Positions 34,380-47,418 of a stretch of 64,000 nt of DNA are shown piece after piece. Below the pieces are notes generated by a model, which saw only the letters and a program-made list of their open reading frames with translations, did no database searches and was not told the origin of the DNA. The translations under genes were made by a program, and so were the position numbers. Positions within the stretch are counted from its first letter, which is position 1; the number at the start of each line of letters is the position of its first letter. The stretch comes from Armillaria gallica. Lineage: Eukaryota > Basidiomycota > Agaricomycetes > Agaricales > Physalacriaceae. The stretch is from contig JBANDB010000004.1 of NCBI GenBank assembly GCA_037576215.1, positions 6,200,001 to 6,264,000 of the forward strand. The letters are read 5' to 3'.

Positions 34380-36610
34380 AGCTACTGGCTCTTGACGTCA
34401 ATCACCATCGATAAGAGAGTAGAGACGCGTACCACGATACAGCGCTCTGAACGCATTTTGCTCACGACGTCCTTCTCGAGTGCCCAGCGCTAAGAAAAGG
34501 GTTGACAAAGCTAAAAGATCCGGCGAGAAAGGAGGGGCATGGTGGTAGCCGATGAGAAAAGGTAATGACGTAATTGCTGTCGCTGCAGGCTTCCAACCGA
34601 TCGCCACAAATACAGCCCGATGTCTTTTCTACCCATTATGTTCATGGACAGATCTGAAGAAACGATGGCTGACGTACGCGTGGAGCTCGTCAAGCACGTC
34701 GACGACGATCTCAGCGACGACCGCGACTCCCTTGTCGCAGCACCATCCGTTTCCACAGTTGAATCCTGTCCTATCTCCTTGAAACCATCCACCTCGACAC
34801 CGAATGAGATCTCCACCAATTCCTTGCCTTCTGTGATATTTTGCCCGTAGTGACTAGCATCATTCTGTTTCCAGTGGCAAGCAGCCTCAGCAGCCTTCTT
34901 ACCTCATGACATGTCTGTGCCACCTCGACAATCTGTGGCAAACAACTTTCTAGTCATCACTTCCCTGGTGCTGGAGAACAGCGTATTTCCTGCTGCGATG
35001 GACTTTCGCCATTTTTATGCGCATAGTCAGGATTAATACGGAATGCGGTGAGTGCCTCGCTTTTTGGTACGATTTCTCACTTGGAAGTGCTGTAGGTTAG
35101 AATACAGCTATGGTCTGGCAATCCAATATCCCATAACCCCAGGGCAGAACCGTGCCCTTCAGAGGGGTAGCGTCTAACTCCCCGAGGATCTGTACAAAAG
35201 TATGTTCCGCTTCATGGCCAGTGGGGAGCTCAGAATGAGAAGATATAAAAAAATGTTTGGCGTCAGACTGGTTGAACCCCGCTGATTTCAACGTGCCAAA
35301 AGGTGGAGTATCTTTCTCCAATGCCGGTTGTAGCTGATCGCTTACTTAGTTCCAGTTGTGCCTCGTCTCTCACCCAATAACGTTTGAACAATAAATATTT
35401 CCGCGGCATCTTCAGGATACGTGTGATGCGGGGACACACTGCACGTTCGTCTTTTCCCCCTCGTGTGTTGCCTTAGGTCTATCAGATTATGGTCTTCCGT
35501 TGTCGACGGTCGTGTAAGTCCTGACAATGCCATGGCAATGTTGACCTGATTATTCTTCCTTCAGGCTTGTAGGCAATCACGAATGTCGTGATGATGAACA
35601 CAGCTGACATCGAGAGACTCCCGTCTTGACCACGATTATGCTCGGTGCTCATCGTGCCTCGTCCGGAAGTACAGGTTGCATAGCGGCGGGCGATTCGATT
35701 GATCGATCGGTGGGGAAATAAGCGGCGGGGTTGCGGCCTGAGAAGCCATGATTCGGGCAATGAATATCAATTACCTTCCAACGAGCGATACACCTATGGC
35801 AAGTTGGTCTCAGGATCATCTGATTATTCATAACCGTGAATATTGTAGTAGGTTCGTCACAACCAGCTCCACAGCCTGGGCCTGCCTGTCTGGAATTCCG
35901 TAACTTCGTAAAACTTCATCCGTGTCGGATCCTCTCTCTTGCTGATTATTCTCCACGGCCAAGGGCTGATGTTGATGATGTGGGGGTCCCGGGTCGCCCG
36001 ATCAACTGGACTCAAAGGTAGCTGGGGGACTCGAGAAAAGGTTTGACGACACGCTTCGGTCATCCTACTTCTCGCTCCCAGGCTAGACATGATGCTGATC
36101 TCCGTCAGTACTGCGAATTTCAATGAACCGTTCCCATAGTCGGTTGACTCAAATGCCTTGAAAGCTAAAGTGTCCCTTTTTGTGGTGTTTGATTGATGAT
36201 TACGGTTCTCAGATCTTCGCATCGGCAATATGTTAATGAAGCGCCATCGGCTTAAGTATTCAGCGCTACGCGCGTTTCTGAGAGCACCTGGACTGCGTTC
36301 AGGTCTTCTCTTTGTCCAAATCTCAGAGGTTCCTGATTCTTCCACGGCAAGTGTGAAGTAATTGACATGTTCTAGCCGAGAAAAGATGATCCACCCTCAA
36401 ATCGTCAGACTCCTGATGCGAAGCGTGCGCGCTACCAACTGTGCCACAGACTTGATCATAAGTGAGTTGGCTCAGTCTGAGCGGAACCGGCGAGATAGTC
36501 TGTGGCAGTTTCTCCCCTCTTCCTCCAACATATTCACCAAAGATGCCATTCTTCGTAGCGGGCTTCCCGGGCGCACCTGGCCCGGACCTCAAACTTGGAA
36601 CTCCGAATTG
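34380..36610 (-). repeat. Inverted duplication, arm 1
   Basis: Read on the minus strand, this matches 39,790-41,650 on the plus strand in order. Matching phrases: gggccaggtgcgcccgggaa followed by gcccgct (36,575/39,834), ccgccgcttatttccccacc (35,728/40,438), gcacgatgagcaccgag (35,652/40,509), attcgtgattgcctacaa (35,575/40,581), ccctggggttatgggatatt (35,140/40,995) and the ctaccgccatg end. Scattered frames such as LPWGYGILD and FIVQTLLGERRGTTGT occur in both arms, so a decayed or multi-exon coding unit was duplicated. No family is recognised. This arm is about 0.4 kb longer, mostly at 35,760-36,480. Confidence 0.65.
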
Positions 36611-39114
36611 GGAGAACACATAACAATGTGCATGCCAGTGGTGGATTCTCAATCCCGTGGGACCCGTCACTCAGCGGTCGTAAGTGGTGTTAGAACTACT
36701 TAGTGATGATCTGGCAGAGGTATCCTTATGGTAATTAGTTAGTGCTGGACACAAACTAAGTGAGTAGCAAATTGGGTTTACATCTGTGACAAATGCGACA
36801 TGGTGACAAAACTACGAGATATACCGGCTTTGTGCTGTGAAATCCCCGCGGGAATAAGCAACACATGAGTAGGAGTCGCTAAGAGAATCCAAACGGCACT
36901 GTAAACTCACACACTGATTTGCGTTCTCTTTGTTCCATTGAGTACCGAATAAGTCATGACGCAATTTTTTTCAGGTTGAAGATGTTCCCATGATTTTTCA
37001 CACCATTGCAAACCATGGAGCTTCGGGCCCTTGTTACTGACATCAAGGGTTTTAATTGAATCAATCAAGTTTTGAGAGGGTCAGTGTGGTTCGCTCGCCA
37101 ATCAAACCAGAGCCTTTCTCCTACCCCAGTTGAAAAAACAGGCGGTCGATTCAACTCTCGTCATATTCTTTCTGTCCGCTTGATTCAGAGGTAGAAGGAC
37201 TCGGTCAGTATGAGAAGCCAGTGTCACGATTGCAATGGTTTGTTCGGGTAACAGAGAACCACACCTTTCCCCCCGGTTCATTGCAAAAAAACAGTGTGGC
37301 GGGAGCCTACATCAATGGTTTCTTACCATCAGAATCTTGACCCCATCAAACTCTGATATGCGCGTTTTCTGCGTCTAAGCAGCCTTCTGTTCAAATAAAT
37401 AGATAAAAGGCTGACACATAACATGGTCATCCCGGAACTTCTGTTACGAGGGGCACTAAATCCGAACATGATTGTCTTCGTAAACGGCCCACGTTATAGA
37501 GGAAGGAAGCGCACATACGGATCAATTTCACATTCTAGTGGACATGATCCGGATAACACCAATTTTGCGCAACATTACCAAAAGATGTAAACTATGGATT
37601 CAGGTACGGAGGCGAACATACGTAGGTGTGAACAACGAATGTGAGCAGGATGAAAGAGTACCATATCGGGAATTGAAATCTATGATGTCGCCTTTTGAAA
37701 CCCGACGCGAACCGCGAGCTGAGAGCTCTATATGGGACGCTTTGTCCCGCCCACGGCGGCTATGCGCCGCTACTTGGCCACTACGATTCAATATGTCTTC
37801 GGCACTCCAGTTCACCCAAATCAAACCCAAGTGTGATCACAACATACTACAAAAATTGTTGGCGGCGCTAGACAGGCACTGCTAGAACGAGCAACGGAAA
37901 CCGGGCGGTGAGGAGGGGGTATGGCAGTGGGCTGAAAGTATTGGAGACTTCACCAGAACACGCTTGACAACTGGGACTCGGGAGGACGACGATGTCCCAA
38001 GCTCTGGTGTCCCGTTGACCATAATTTCCATGAACCCACGGATGCTGGCAACCTGAATTCCTTCCCACGAGCATCATCAAGCACGGTCTATCTTTAATCT
38101 TGCCTCGGGAACCATGCGCCACCGTGTCTATTAACTTGCTGACCCTCTACTTATCACTACCGGAATCATTCATCATTCCGGAACGACGAACTCTGCATTC
38201 TGCTCAGTGCCATATGGACGTTATGTGAGCCGATGGTTCAGGATGCTTAACGTGAAGGTAGGACTATTTCCCGTCCTTTTATACTGAAGCTGATATCATT
38301 GAATTCTGTAGGGTGTACCGGCAAATATTCGTTTTCCCCACCGGCGTTCACTGTGTGGACACTGCCGTGTAATACTACCTACCTACCTACCTACCTACCT
38401 ACCCCTATGCGCTCATCTGCAATTCTTCTCGAGAACAATGCGGTACCAATACTGCCGGAACTTTGTCGCACTTGACGTCGGGCTTCTTTGGGGTCTCCTC
38501 TTTTATACTTGTCATTTCATGCGTTGACGTCGATGTTGAGCCTCTTTTCTTCCTGGGTCCGCTTTGTCGACACATACTACTCTGCTATTCTGGCAGCCAT
38601 TCTGTTTTCTTTACCTATTTCCTCATCTTTTGTTTCGGTTCTCTTTTCTTGTGCCTCCCCGCCTACCTCAGACACAATCGCGGGAACGAACGAATTTGTG
38701 GCGGCACATAATCCAACTCTAAATTCATACGTCCAATAAAACCTTCCTTCCCATAAGGAAGAATCATTGATTATAGCTGTCAAATCATGTCGCTTCGCAC
38801 CGGCTGGAAGGTACATGCAAACCGCTGCAAACCGGTGGAACCAGGAAGAATACTAATTTGAAAACGACTTTCAAATTCTGTTCCTTGTTTCTCGATTAGG
38901 ACTTTGACCAAAGAGTAGATGCTCAGAAGTCGTATTATCCCGAGATGAGATAGTGATCTGAGATGTTCTCGTTCATGAAATTTGTTGCGGCCGCCTTTCG
39001 GAGTGGGAGGTGGTAATTATCCTTAATAATCACGCCTGTTGCTCAATTCTTATAAAAGACCAAGGAAACCTCGAAAGCACCCAATTCCCCGCACTGCTCC
39101 TTCCCCAACTCAGT
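36611..39114. other. Spacer between inverted arms; microsatellite, no supported gene
   Basis: A CTAC microsatellite (about seven units) lies at 38,375-38,403. Open frames at 37,538-37,885 and 38,463-38,739 lack any domain. The former has a charged, low-complexity look and the latter is hydrophobic and pyrimidine-driven. Confidence 0.4.
39051..39057 (+). promoter_or_regulatory. TATA box candidate for the small Cys-rich ORF
   Basis: TATAAAA lies 58 nt upstream of the ATG at 39,115. Between them is a C-rich leader with no other ATG, a typical fungal core promoter spacing. Confidence 0.45.
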
Positions 39115-39336
39115 ATGTGTATCACTGTGCGCTGCACCTTCTGCAAGAAAGTGATTCAGCTTTCACAAGATTGCGGCTGTCTTACGAAGTGCGTCTCTAC
39201 GCTCAGAGAGCGCTACTGTTCGAGCTGCCCGCCGAGTAACAGCAGCTCGCGGAAGGAGGTGGTGACCACCACCAGGTCGTCGGGCCCTAGGAAAAGTACT
39301 AGATCCGCCGGAGGTAATACCGCCACTTACATTTAG
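39115..39336 (+). CDS. Small Cys-rich protein, 73 aa
   Basis: The ORF starts MCITVRCTFCKKV and has eight cysteines in its first 38 residues, spaced as C-x4-C-x2-C-x9-C-x-C-x3-C-x8-C-x2-C. A Ser/Thr/Arg-rich tail follows. The paired C-x2-C / C-x-C layout suggests zinc binding or a disulfide-knotted fold. There is no signal peptide, so a cytoplasmic zinc-ribbon-like mini-protein is more likely than a secreted effector. The TATA box and clean leader support a real gene. Small proteins beginning Met-Cys-Ile with similar cysteine spacing occur widely in mushrooms, but I cannot name a function. Confidence 0.42.
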   Translation: MCITVRCTFCKKVIQLSQDCGCLTKCVSTLRERYCSSCPPSNSSSRKEVVTTTRSSGPRKSTRSAGGNTATYI

Positions 39337-39789
39337 TTGCGAGTTTGATCTGATAGTAATGATTTATCTAGGAAAATGAAGTACATAACACAATATAGTC
39401 AGTACTAAGTCTCGGGTTATTCTTTGTCGCAGGACTCGAACAAACCGGTTCATAGATAAACGCAATCATTTTCCAACAAGGCAAAACTCCTACCTCGATG
39501 CCTTTGGGGAACATTTCTTAGGGGAAAGGTTAGGCGGGAAGGATAATGTATGATTTACCGGACTTAGCTCATATCCCCAATTCTTTCCGGCTGAATAGTG
39601 CTTGCTCAAGGGTACCTAACGACTTGATATATCAAAAAGTGTACATTAGTATACATAACCGTAATTTACCAATGCACTGTATCTATGAGTATCCGGATTC
39701 CGATACATATCAAACACTCACGTCAGAACTAGGCGATCGATAATTTACGGTATATGTCATTCTTTAATATTATCCTGCGGGGTACTTCC

Positions 39790-41650
39790 ACTGGCGTGTT
39801 CTTCCCTTTCGGAGTTCTAAGTTTTGAGGACAGGGCCAGGTGCGCCCGGGAAGCCCGCTACAAACAATGGCATCTTTCGCGAATATGATGGAAGAAGAGG
39901 AGAAAACGGTCGCAGACTGTCTCGCCGGTTCCGCTCAGGCTGAGCCAACTTGCCCCTGGATCAAGTTTGTGCGTCCGGTTCAGTCGCTGGTGATTCGTAG
40001 GTGAATCACTCAAGTGATTGGTATTCATTGCTAGAATCATCAGTTATGCACTCATGACTTCTCCTTGTTCTCGGACAGTCCAAACACAGAACAGGTTCGG
40101 TCAATGGTAAGTCATTTTGAAATTTGTATAGCTTGCGCTGTGCTTTTAGCGGCGTTCATTCCTCGTTCATCGGGAAGAAAATGACCGGATCAAACCCGAA
40201 AACAACATGGCATACATGGATGTCAAGGATGGGCGAATATTGAATGTCGAACGCTCGGATAATGGAGAACGAACCGAGTATCTTCAATCTCAGTAGCGCT
40301 CATAGCACTGCGACTACCATTTTGACAGCTCTTGAAGTTCATTGGGCATGTCCTACAATATCATATCTGGCGTCATAGTGGCTTCCGCCTTAACCCTGAT
40401 TGTCCCTCCGGGTCCGCGTGCTTGTAGGGCCACAACTCCGCCGCTTATTTCCCCACCGATCAATCAATCGAATCGCCCGCCGCCATGCAACTTATACCTC
40501 CGGATGAGGCACGATGAGCACCGAGCGTAATCGTAGTCAAGATGGGTCCCTCGACGTCGGCTGTTTTCATCATCATGACATTCGTGATTGCCTACAAGGA
40601 AGAATAATCAGATCGACATTGCCACGGTGTTGTCAGCACTTACATGGCAACGGAAGACCATAATCTTAGGGACAATGCACAACAGGGGAAAGGACGAACG
40701 TTTAATCGCTCCCCGTATCACAATCAATCCTGACGAGACCGAGGACATCTTTGTTGTCCAAACGTTGTTGGTTGGAAAACGGGACACAGCTGGAACTAAT
40801 TAAGAGATCAGCTACAACTAGCATTCAAGAAAATAGTCTACCTTAGGGCGGGTTGAGATCAGCGAGGTTCAACCAGAGACATAAGACATCTTCTGTTTAT
40901 ATCTTCTTGTTCATTCTGAGCCATGAAGTGGAGGGTACTCTTTTACAGATCCTCAGGGAGTTAGACGCTACCCCTATGAGGGGCACGGCTACGCCCTGGG
41001 GTTATGGGATATTGGACGTCATGCAGTCCTACAGCGTCAGGGAAGCGATGACTGAAAAGTCGTTTTGCCACAGATTGTCGAGGTGACCCAGACATGTAGC
41101 GAGGAAGCGTTAGAAAGGTGAGACTGCTTGCCACTGCAAACGATTCAGCGAGCGAATGATGCTGGAAACTACAGACGAAATATCACAGAGGGCGAGGAAT
41201 CGGTGGAATGATTCTGCGTTGAAGTGGATGGTTTCAAATAGATGGTACAGAGCTCGAGCTCGACTGTAGAAGGTGATAAGGGAGTCACAGCCGTCGCAGT
41301 CGACAATGTCCTAGATGAACTCCAAGGGTACGTTACTGGTTGCCTACAGGTCTGTTCATGAAAATAATGGGAAGAATATACACTGAGCTGTATTTGTGGC
41401 GGTCGGTTGAGAGCCTCTGCGAGCGGCGGGATTACGTCATTACCCCTTTTCATCAGCTACCGCCATGTCCCTCCTTTTTCTCACCGCATCCTCCAGCATT
41501 GCCAACCCTTTTCTCGGTGCTTGGTACTCGAGGAGGACGTCGTGGGAGAAAGGCGTCGAGAGCACTGTATCGCGGTACGCGTCTCAATCTCTCTTATCGG
41601 CGGTAATCAACGTCAAGATCCAGCAGCGACTAGGCATGCTCATGTTATCA
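39790..41650 (+). repeat. Inverted duplication, arm 2
   Basis: Plus-strand counterpart of 34,380-36,610. It contains DIFVVQTLLVGKRDTAGTN (40,744-40,800) and TPWGYGILD (near 40,990), mirroring arm 1. Neither arm gives one continuous frame. The last 170 nt also recur at 25,867-26,040. Divergence is substantial (many substitutions and small indels), so the duplication is not recent. Confidence 0.65.
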
Positions 41651-44600
41651 ACGGCGGTGACGGCTGTCTAGCACCAAGTACAAATCATTCCATTGCTTTC
41701 CTAATTGGACGCCGTTAGTCCTGCGATAGCACCGCAGTCGGTAGGTCATGGATATCGCGGCAAAGAGGAGGCACAACAATAGGAACCCTGCTTAGACAGC
41801 ACAGAGCCCCTTCGAGGTCAAGGATATCTTCCTCCTGAACGTACGCAACATTTTCTCTGCGCATATATGCAGAGCACATGGGCCACAAAGTCCATCTTGT
41901 GCCACTTGCAATAAAGAATCCGCAGTATCCGGTTTTTCTTAGCTGTCTCCAGGTGTGTGGCTTTTGTTTGGGTCGTTGTCGAGGTATTGAATAGCATGCA
42001 TTCTAGGACCCTCTGGGCATGTCGGATCGACTCTACAGGACTCAAGAAGACGACGTCTTCTATTCAGGACAACGAATCACGTCGACATACTTGGGGATAG
42101 ACCTGTGGCACGACCAAATGCGTGAAGACGTCAATGTCATATAATACGGAGAACTAGCGTAAGGAAGATACGGCATATAACGGGCCACAGCAACTTGAGA
42201 GCTTAGTGGATTCAATTTGATTGTAGATTGTACGTTTTTTCACTTCACTTTTTTGCGTTGTGTACGAACCTCGTACTTTATTAGGTCTTACTTCGGGTTG
42301 CCTTAGTGCGATTTCGTGCGTGTAAGAGAACCCCGAGCGGCCTACCTAATGCGGGCAATGACAAATGCCTAGCTTTTGTTCGCGCCGCCATCGAGATATT
42401 GGGTGACACCTGGACTCCAAATGTTGCCATATCAGTCGTATCGGATGGCTGTGGGATCCACTCTGCATCAACATTGCGTTAGTAAAGCGGGTCATACTTT
42501 TGGCCATCATATATGCGGTCGATCGTGGCTAAAAACAACGACACTAGTGACTGGTATACATAGGGGAAGGGTTCCGTAAACCCTAACCTTGACGCGTAAG
42601 GACTGCCAGCTCAATACTGTCCGTACCCTTTGTCGACGGACGGGAGCCCAGTAAGTGAGTGATCACAATTTGATTTAAATTGGGCAAATCTGATTTATCT
42701 TAGACAACTCGTTAGGATAGACCCGTGTGAACTATGGCCTTTCAGAGTTAGATCCAATTTGCCTGGAAATGTATGGTTGAACGCCGAGATTGTACGACGA
42801 ATTCCTGTGACACGAACGTTACTGAAATCCCGGCGATTTCTCACTGGCGCGAAAATATGATAGGCCAATGGGAGCCTGTGTCGGACTCCGGTTCCTGCTC
42901 GGATCTATGTGCCGACTACCCGACCATCTCTCTTCCATTTCTCGCCAAAGTCTTCTGGCCTCGCGTCATGCCCTTTGTTCTAGCTTCGCATCCAGAGTTT
43001 GGTCAACCCGCGCCGTCCTTTCGGCGTAACACGCATCGTCTTCTGATACAGCACCTTATCCTTGTCCTTCCCATCTCTATCTTCTACAATGCCTGGCTCG
43101 TGTCGCCTTCGTGCAGGATATCAAGGTCCATCATCAGAAGCATAGGCACACCTCGTCCAACAGCAATATTCGTCGTGTCCATGAACGCGGCGCCGCCTCT
43201 TTCCAGATCCCACAGGAGCGGTGACTGGTGATAGGCCTGTTGGACTGCCTAGACCACTCACGAGCTCGTCTCACCGTCCAACGGAAATGAAATCTCCATT
43301 CTTATTGTCGCATAGGGTGTCTTGCGGTCTGCTCAATTGTTATACCTCACACGAGGCCTTGTGTTGCGCGCTATCCCACGCTGAACTCCAATGATGGGAT
43401 TATGCTTCGAAGACCGCCGACATGGTTGGCCAATTGTATTAAGAAAGCTAGGTTATCGCGGAATCACTACCGCTCTTTCCTTCCGGTGTTCCGGAGTATC
43501 CTGGTTGTTAGGAGGATCGTACCACTTTTGCTTTCCAGACAGAACCCTGATGTTTTCGAAGAACCTCGGTTCCAGCACAACTCACGGTACTTTGAACCGC
43601 TGACCTTATCAACTCCATTCTAGGACGGCAACCTGCAAGATGTTTATCGTAGCGGTCCCGAACTCCCCGCTTCGGTCCCGTTGGTGCTTCCTTTGACTCG
43701 ACGAGGAGAAAAGTCTCTGGAGAAGTGAGACCTATAGGCTATGGGAAGTGGCGACGTTGATCCCATCTCAGCCGGTGACGCGCAGCGTTTAACGTCGACT
43801 AGCTATGGAGTCTAGATCCATGGGTCACCTAGTCGTCACCGGGATTGATATCGAATAGCCAACCGCGGCGACACTCAATCCGGGCTATAATTCTGGTCAA
43901 CCGAAAGATCACCACGTCCGAACCCGCCAGAGGGACCACGGTGTCCGACCACCTAGCCATGACCATTGTCATAAGAATCCGTTTCTCGTTATAAATTTGA
44001 CGGCGGGGCTCGACCAATAACTCAAAGTCCGGAAGATCTCTCGTATAATAGCCTATAGCCGGGGACGAAAATAAGATAGGTGCACTTCTCGTGTCTCGTA
44101 TCCCTTTTCTAGCAGCTCCTACCCTCTTCTATCCAAAATAGTTGGCGCCACCATGCTACAAGCTGCTGAAAAGATAAGTCACTGTATTCTGTCCCTTGAT
44201 GTTCCAGAAAATCCATACTAGGGCAGTTTAAGCATAACTCCGAAGATACGGTGAGGACATACATGCGAGTCTGGAGGAGGGCTTTGTCTGGAAATGAATA
44301 TATTGTGGCGAAGAAGCTAAGCATGACCTATTTTTACACAGATCCCTCACTCGCACACAAGATCTTTAGGTCATCGGATGATAAGTATCTAATATCCGTC
44401 GTTACGGTTCCGTACCTGAAGCAGCCCTTCCTGTACTCGCCGACCCTATGTTCGAACATATGCCTATGCAAATAGACATCTTTGTCAAGTTTTGTCCACA
44501 CCGTCAATGCGACCTGGCTTGTTAGCGATCAGCTCCGATCTATAAGTCGGGGGTATAATGCGCAGCGACAGTGGGGGTTTATTGTGGCGTTACTAAGCTG

Positions 44601-45980
44601 TTGTTCGAAGCCGGCGAGGATCAGTCGACAAACATCGTGATGGATTGATAATTTGGATTGCACCTGGGTAGAACCGCAACGGTCAACAGATACCAACTTA
44701 ATATGACGTCGGAAGTATCTGGGTTAAACTGGCTTTATTCACCCTGACGTACAAATATCCCGGATTTCCTCCTTTCGCATCTCGATTCTTTGCCAGCGGA
44801 AAACAGTGCCATTGTTCACCTAAAATAACCATTTAGTTGCACCGCCGCCCTGAATTCTACCGTCTCTCACACCGTGAGCTCGAATTGCTAGGTGCTGCTT
44901 TGTGGTCAAGTTTCATCAGCGTCCAATCAAATCATTCTTTCATCATTCGTGAGATGAATCAAGAATTACCGACGGACATTCTTGGGCTGCGAGAATCTCG
45001 CAGGATTTCGGATCGCGCACCCGGTCACCTCATTTATGTAGACTCCGCTCGGATCCCAAAGTGTTAAAGTCATAGTAAGTACGCTACTCCGCATGCTGTT
45101 CACAAATCCAAGCGCGGTATCATCATGTACATCTCCATCTTATGTAGCGCGCTATCTTTCACCCCGACATTCCAGCTGACTCCTGCTTCAGAATTTACAA
45201 AACCATAAGTCCCATTCACCACGGCCTTTACTTCGTGTTTCAGGCTTCTGACGGCTATACTCCTACCGCTCCGCATCATCGAGCATTGTGACTCCTCCAG
45301 AATTGAGTTTTCTGACGTCTACACAGTGGTCTATTATCCGGCTTCCCAGCGGGGTAATCAGCCCTTCATGTCTGTGAACATCTCTGCTCATGTGCGTGAC
45401 CCATCATGATTCATGATGAACTTCAGCCTGATAGGCTGCTTCACTTCTAGGGGGATTTCCGTGTTCGAGCCTCCTATTGGATAATCGTCGACCAGACCGG
45501 CTCGTGGATATAATCCTTGCATCGACAAATGGTTCGAGCCGTCCTTTCTACCTTTCTTCAGATGGATTTTGTCCCACGGAAAGTTCAGGTAACCGATGAA
45601 TGCTATATTCGTACTATGGTGCATATCATCTAAACACCGCAACTTTTGTACAAAATTTATTGAGGTCAGGGGGTTGCCCCGATTCCTTATTCCTTTGGCA
45701 GAAAAACGTAGATTGAACCAAAGAACAAAACTGTTAGGCCGATAGCAGAAATATTGAGAAATGAGGGAGGAATTTTTTTTGGCAGGAGCGATTTTGCGCG
45801 CTGACGTAATCATTACCTATTATAGGAACTACTGATCAAATTGCCGTGCTGAACACGACGATGAGAGGTATAGTGTCGTGAACTGAACTCCTTGACCTTT
45901 GCCTGTGCATCCTTTGCTCCCAATCCATTACTGTATGCATGCATCCAGCAGTACATCCGATGCTCCTATTTCCAAATCCT
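41651..45980. other. No supported gene
   Basis: The longest frames (42,773-43,231 plus; 45,388-45,813 minus) have no recognisable domain, start context or splice partners. On the plus strand 45,241-45,412 reads protein-like (contains SDVYTVVYYPASQRGNQPFM) but is short and ends in TGA. Confidence 0.4.
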
Positions 45981-45989
45981 TTCCACCGG

Positions 45990-47418
45990 TACAGAAGCAA
46001 GAGCTTATGGCATGTTTTCCTTCAAAGTGTCAAAAGTATAATCACAGTTATCTCGAAGATACTTCTTGAGCACCCCAGAAGTATTCAATGAAATTGAGTT
46101 TGCAATGGAATTTTGGCAAGAAGATGCACATGTGGCCGTGTTCTTCAATGACTTCTTGAACCAGGGACTTCTGAGCCATGAAGTCGGGCTGTAAGCTGAG
46201 AATTTGTTTTGTGCAACAATCAGAAGCACCAGAAGCACATTTGTCTGGGCATTGCATGTGAAGACCATGCCTCCAAAGACCCCGCTCCATCAGAACGTGG
46301 TTCATTCCCTTCGGAGCATCAGGAAATTCAGGATGATCAGAGGGGAAGATCACAAGGGGCTACCGGAATGAAAAAAAATGACATAGGGTCGATTAAAAAA
46401 TGTCGTGCACTAGCGCTGGACCTACCTACCTCCACGTGATCAAAATGATGTCATACACTCCACATTGAGCTGATTATGGAGCAAAAATGGGAAATTATGT
46501 CACATTCATGTACTATTATTCAACCGAATATCATTTTGATTACAATCTGAGTCATTTCTAGTCAGATAAGTAAAGCACATGAATTTGGAGACATGATGTC
46601 ATATGCTGACTCATGATGGCAGTGCCGCCAATACTTTGTCTACTCTCAATGTTGTACTGCAAAAGCATTATAAACATTGTAGGTCTATTGATTAGACATA
46701 TTGTCACTTGAATGTCTCACCTTTTTACATTTGGAAGGCAGTTTTGAGGCCATTTGAGGAGGGTCAACTTTTTTTTTTTGGGCCTGCCGGCCCAACCTAC
46801 CTACCTACCCAGTGTTCCGGGCTGCAATTCCGGTAGCCCCTTGGAAGATCATGGGCTGTGAAACACAGCATCCATTGCTCGTGAACCATCTATCGCGCAT
46901 CCATGCTTGCTTTCCACCAGGATTCATGTTCATTCTTGTGGTCAGTAATGCATCTTTCAAATATGTTGAGTGGCCTTGAGAGTTATCAACCATAATAAGT
47001 GCTTGAAACTCTGGTCCATGGAGGTGTTCAAATTCAGGGATAAATTTTTCATGAAGCTGGATGATTTTTCAGAGATTGCAGTGAGGTTCTTTGGTATACC
47101 CACTCACCTGTTTAACAAACAGTTCACTGGTCCAGTAGCCATCGTAGTTCTTGCCATATTTCCAAGTCCTATGAATATAGGTATTTCGGTCATTATGCTG
47201 TCCTTAGCGACCAGTGGGAAAATTCTATTGGTGGAATCAAGATGGCAGTGTTTGCCATCCTGCCACGTCATCTTGTCCTCACTGACCTTATGAAACTTTT
47301 TCTGTGAAACACCATTCGCCTGTTCACCTGTCCCTTTTGTGGTTCCCTGACTGTCTTCATATTTTATCAGCTTTGTCCTTGCTCTGAAAATTTGTTCCAG
47401 TGCATTGTTGTTAGCCAT
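45990..47418 (-). pseudogene. DDE transposase relic, split by a MITE
   Basis: Minus-strand pieces form one fungal transposase. The first is 47,418-47,104 (contains KKFHKVSEDKMTWQDGKHCH). A 51-nt intron (GTGAGT...TCCAG, near 47,106-47,056) follows, then FIPEFEHLHGPEFQALIMVD with NSQGHSTY (catalytic Asp), NMNPGGKQAWMRDRWF, and QPMIF at about 46,850. The protein resumes at 46,344 with PSDHPEFPDAPKGM, QPDFMAQKSLVQEVIEEHGH, FLPKFHCKLNFIEYFWG (catalytic Glu) and KKYLRDNCDYTFDTLKENMP. The D-to-E gap is about 135 residues, too long for standard Tc1/mariner, so the superfamily is left open. Breaks: the MITE insertion, a frameshift near 46,075 after EYFWG, and a stop after KENMP. Confidence 0.7.
46353..46843. 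mobile_element. 491-bp hAT-type MITE inside the transposase relic
   Basis: The perfect 17-bp inverted termini are CAAGGGGCTACCGGAAT and its complement at 46,827-46,843. They are bounded by the 8-bp direct duplication GAAGATCA (46,345-46,352 and 46,844-46,851). The octamer duplication and CAAGG terminus fit hAT. Removing the element plus one octamer rejoins the host transposase codons, proving it is an insertion. No coding capacity. Both subterminal regions carry short CCTACCTACC runs in the same orientation. Confidence 0.85.

Noticed and set aside
36375..36465. tRNA-like sequence on the minus strand: a good box A (TGGCACAGTTGGTAGCGC) followed by TTCGCAT
   Set aside because: The anticodon stem does not pair, the T-loop lacks a GGTTCGA-type box B and no acceptor stem can be formed. 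At best a decayed tRNA or SINE scrap.
38375..38403. CTAC repeat as a CRISPR-like or regulatory array
   Set aside because: A simple tetranucleotide microsatellite with no spacers.
46353..46843. Reading the 491-bp block as a large intron of the transposase
   Set aside because: Its ends are perfect inverted repeats with direct octamer duplications and it has no GT...AG borders.
45990..47418. Naming the DDE relic Tc1/mariner from its LNFIEYFWG motif
   Set aside because: The spacing between the Asp and Glu blocks (about 135 residues) is far longer than in Tc1/mariner; the superfamily is left open.
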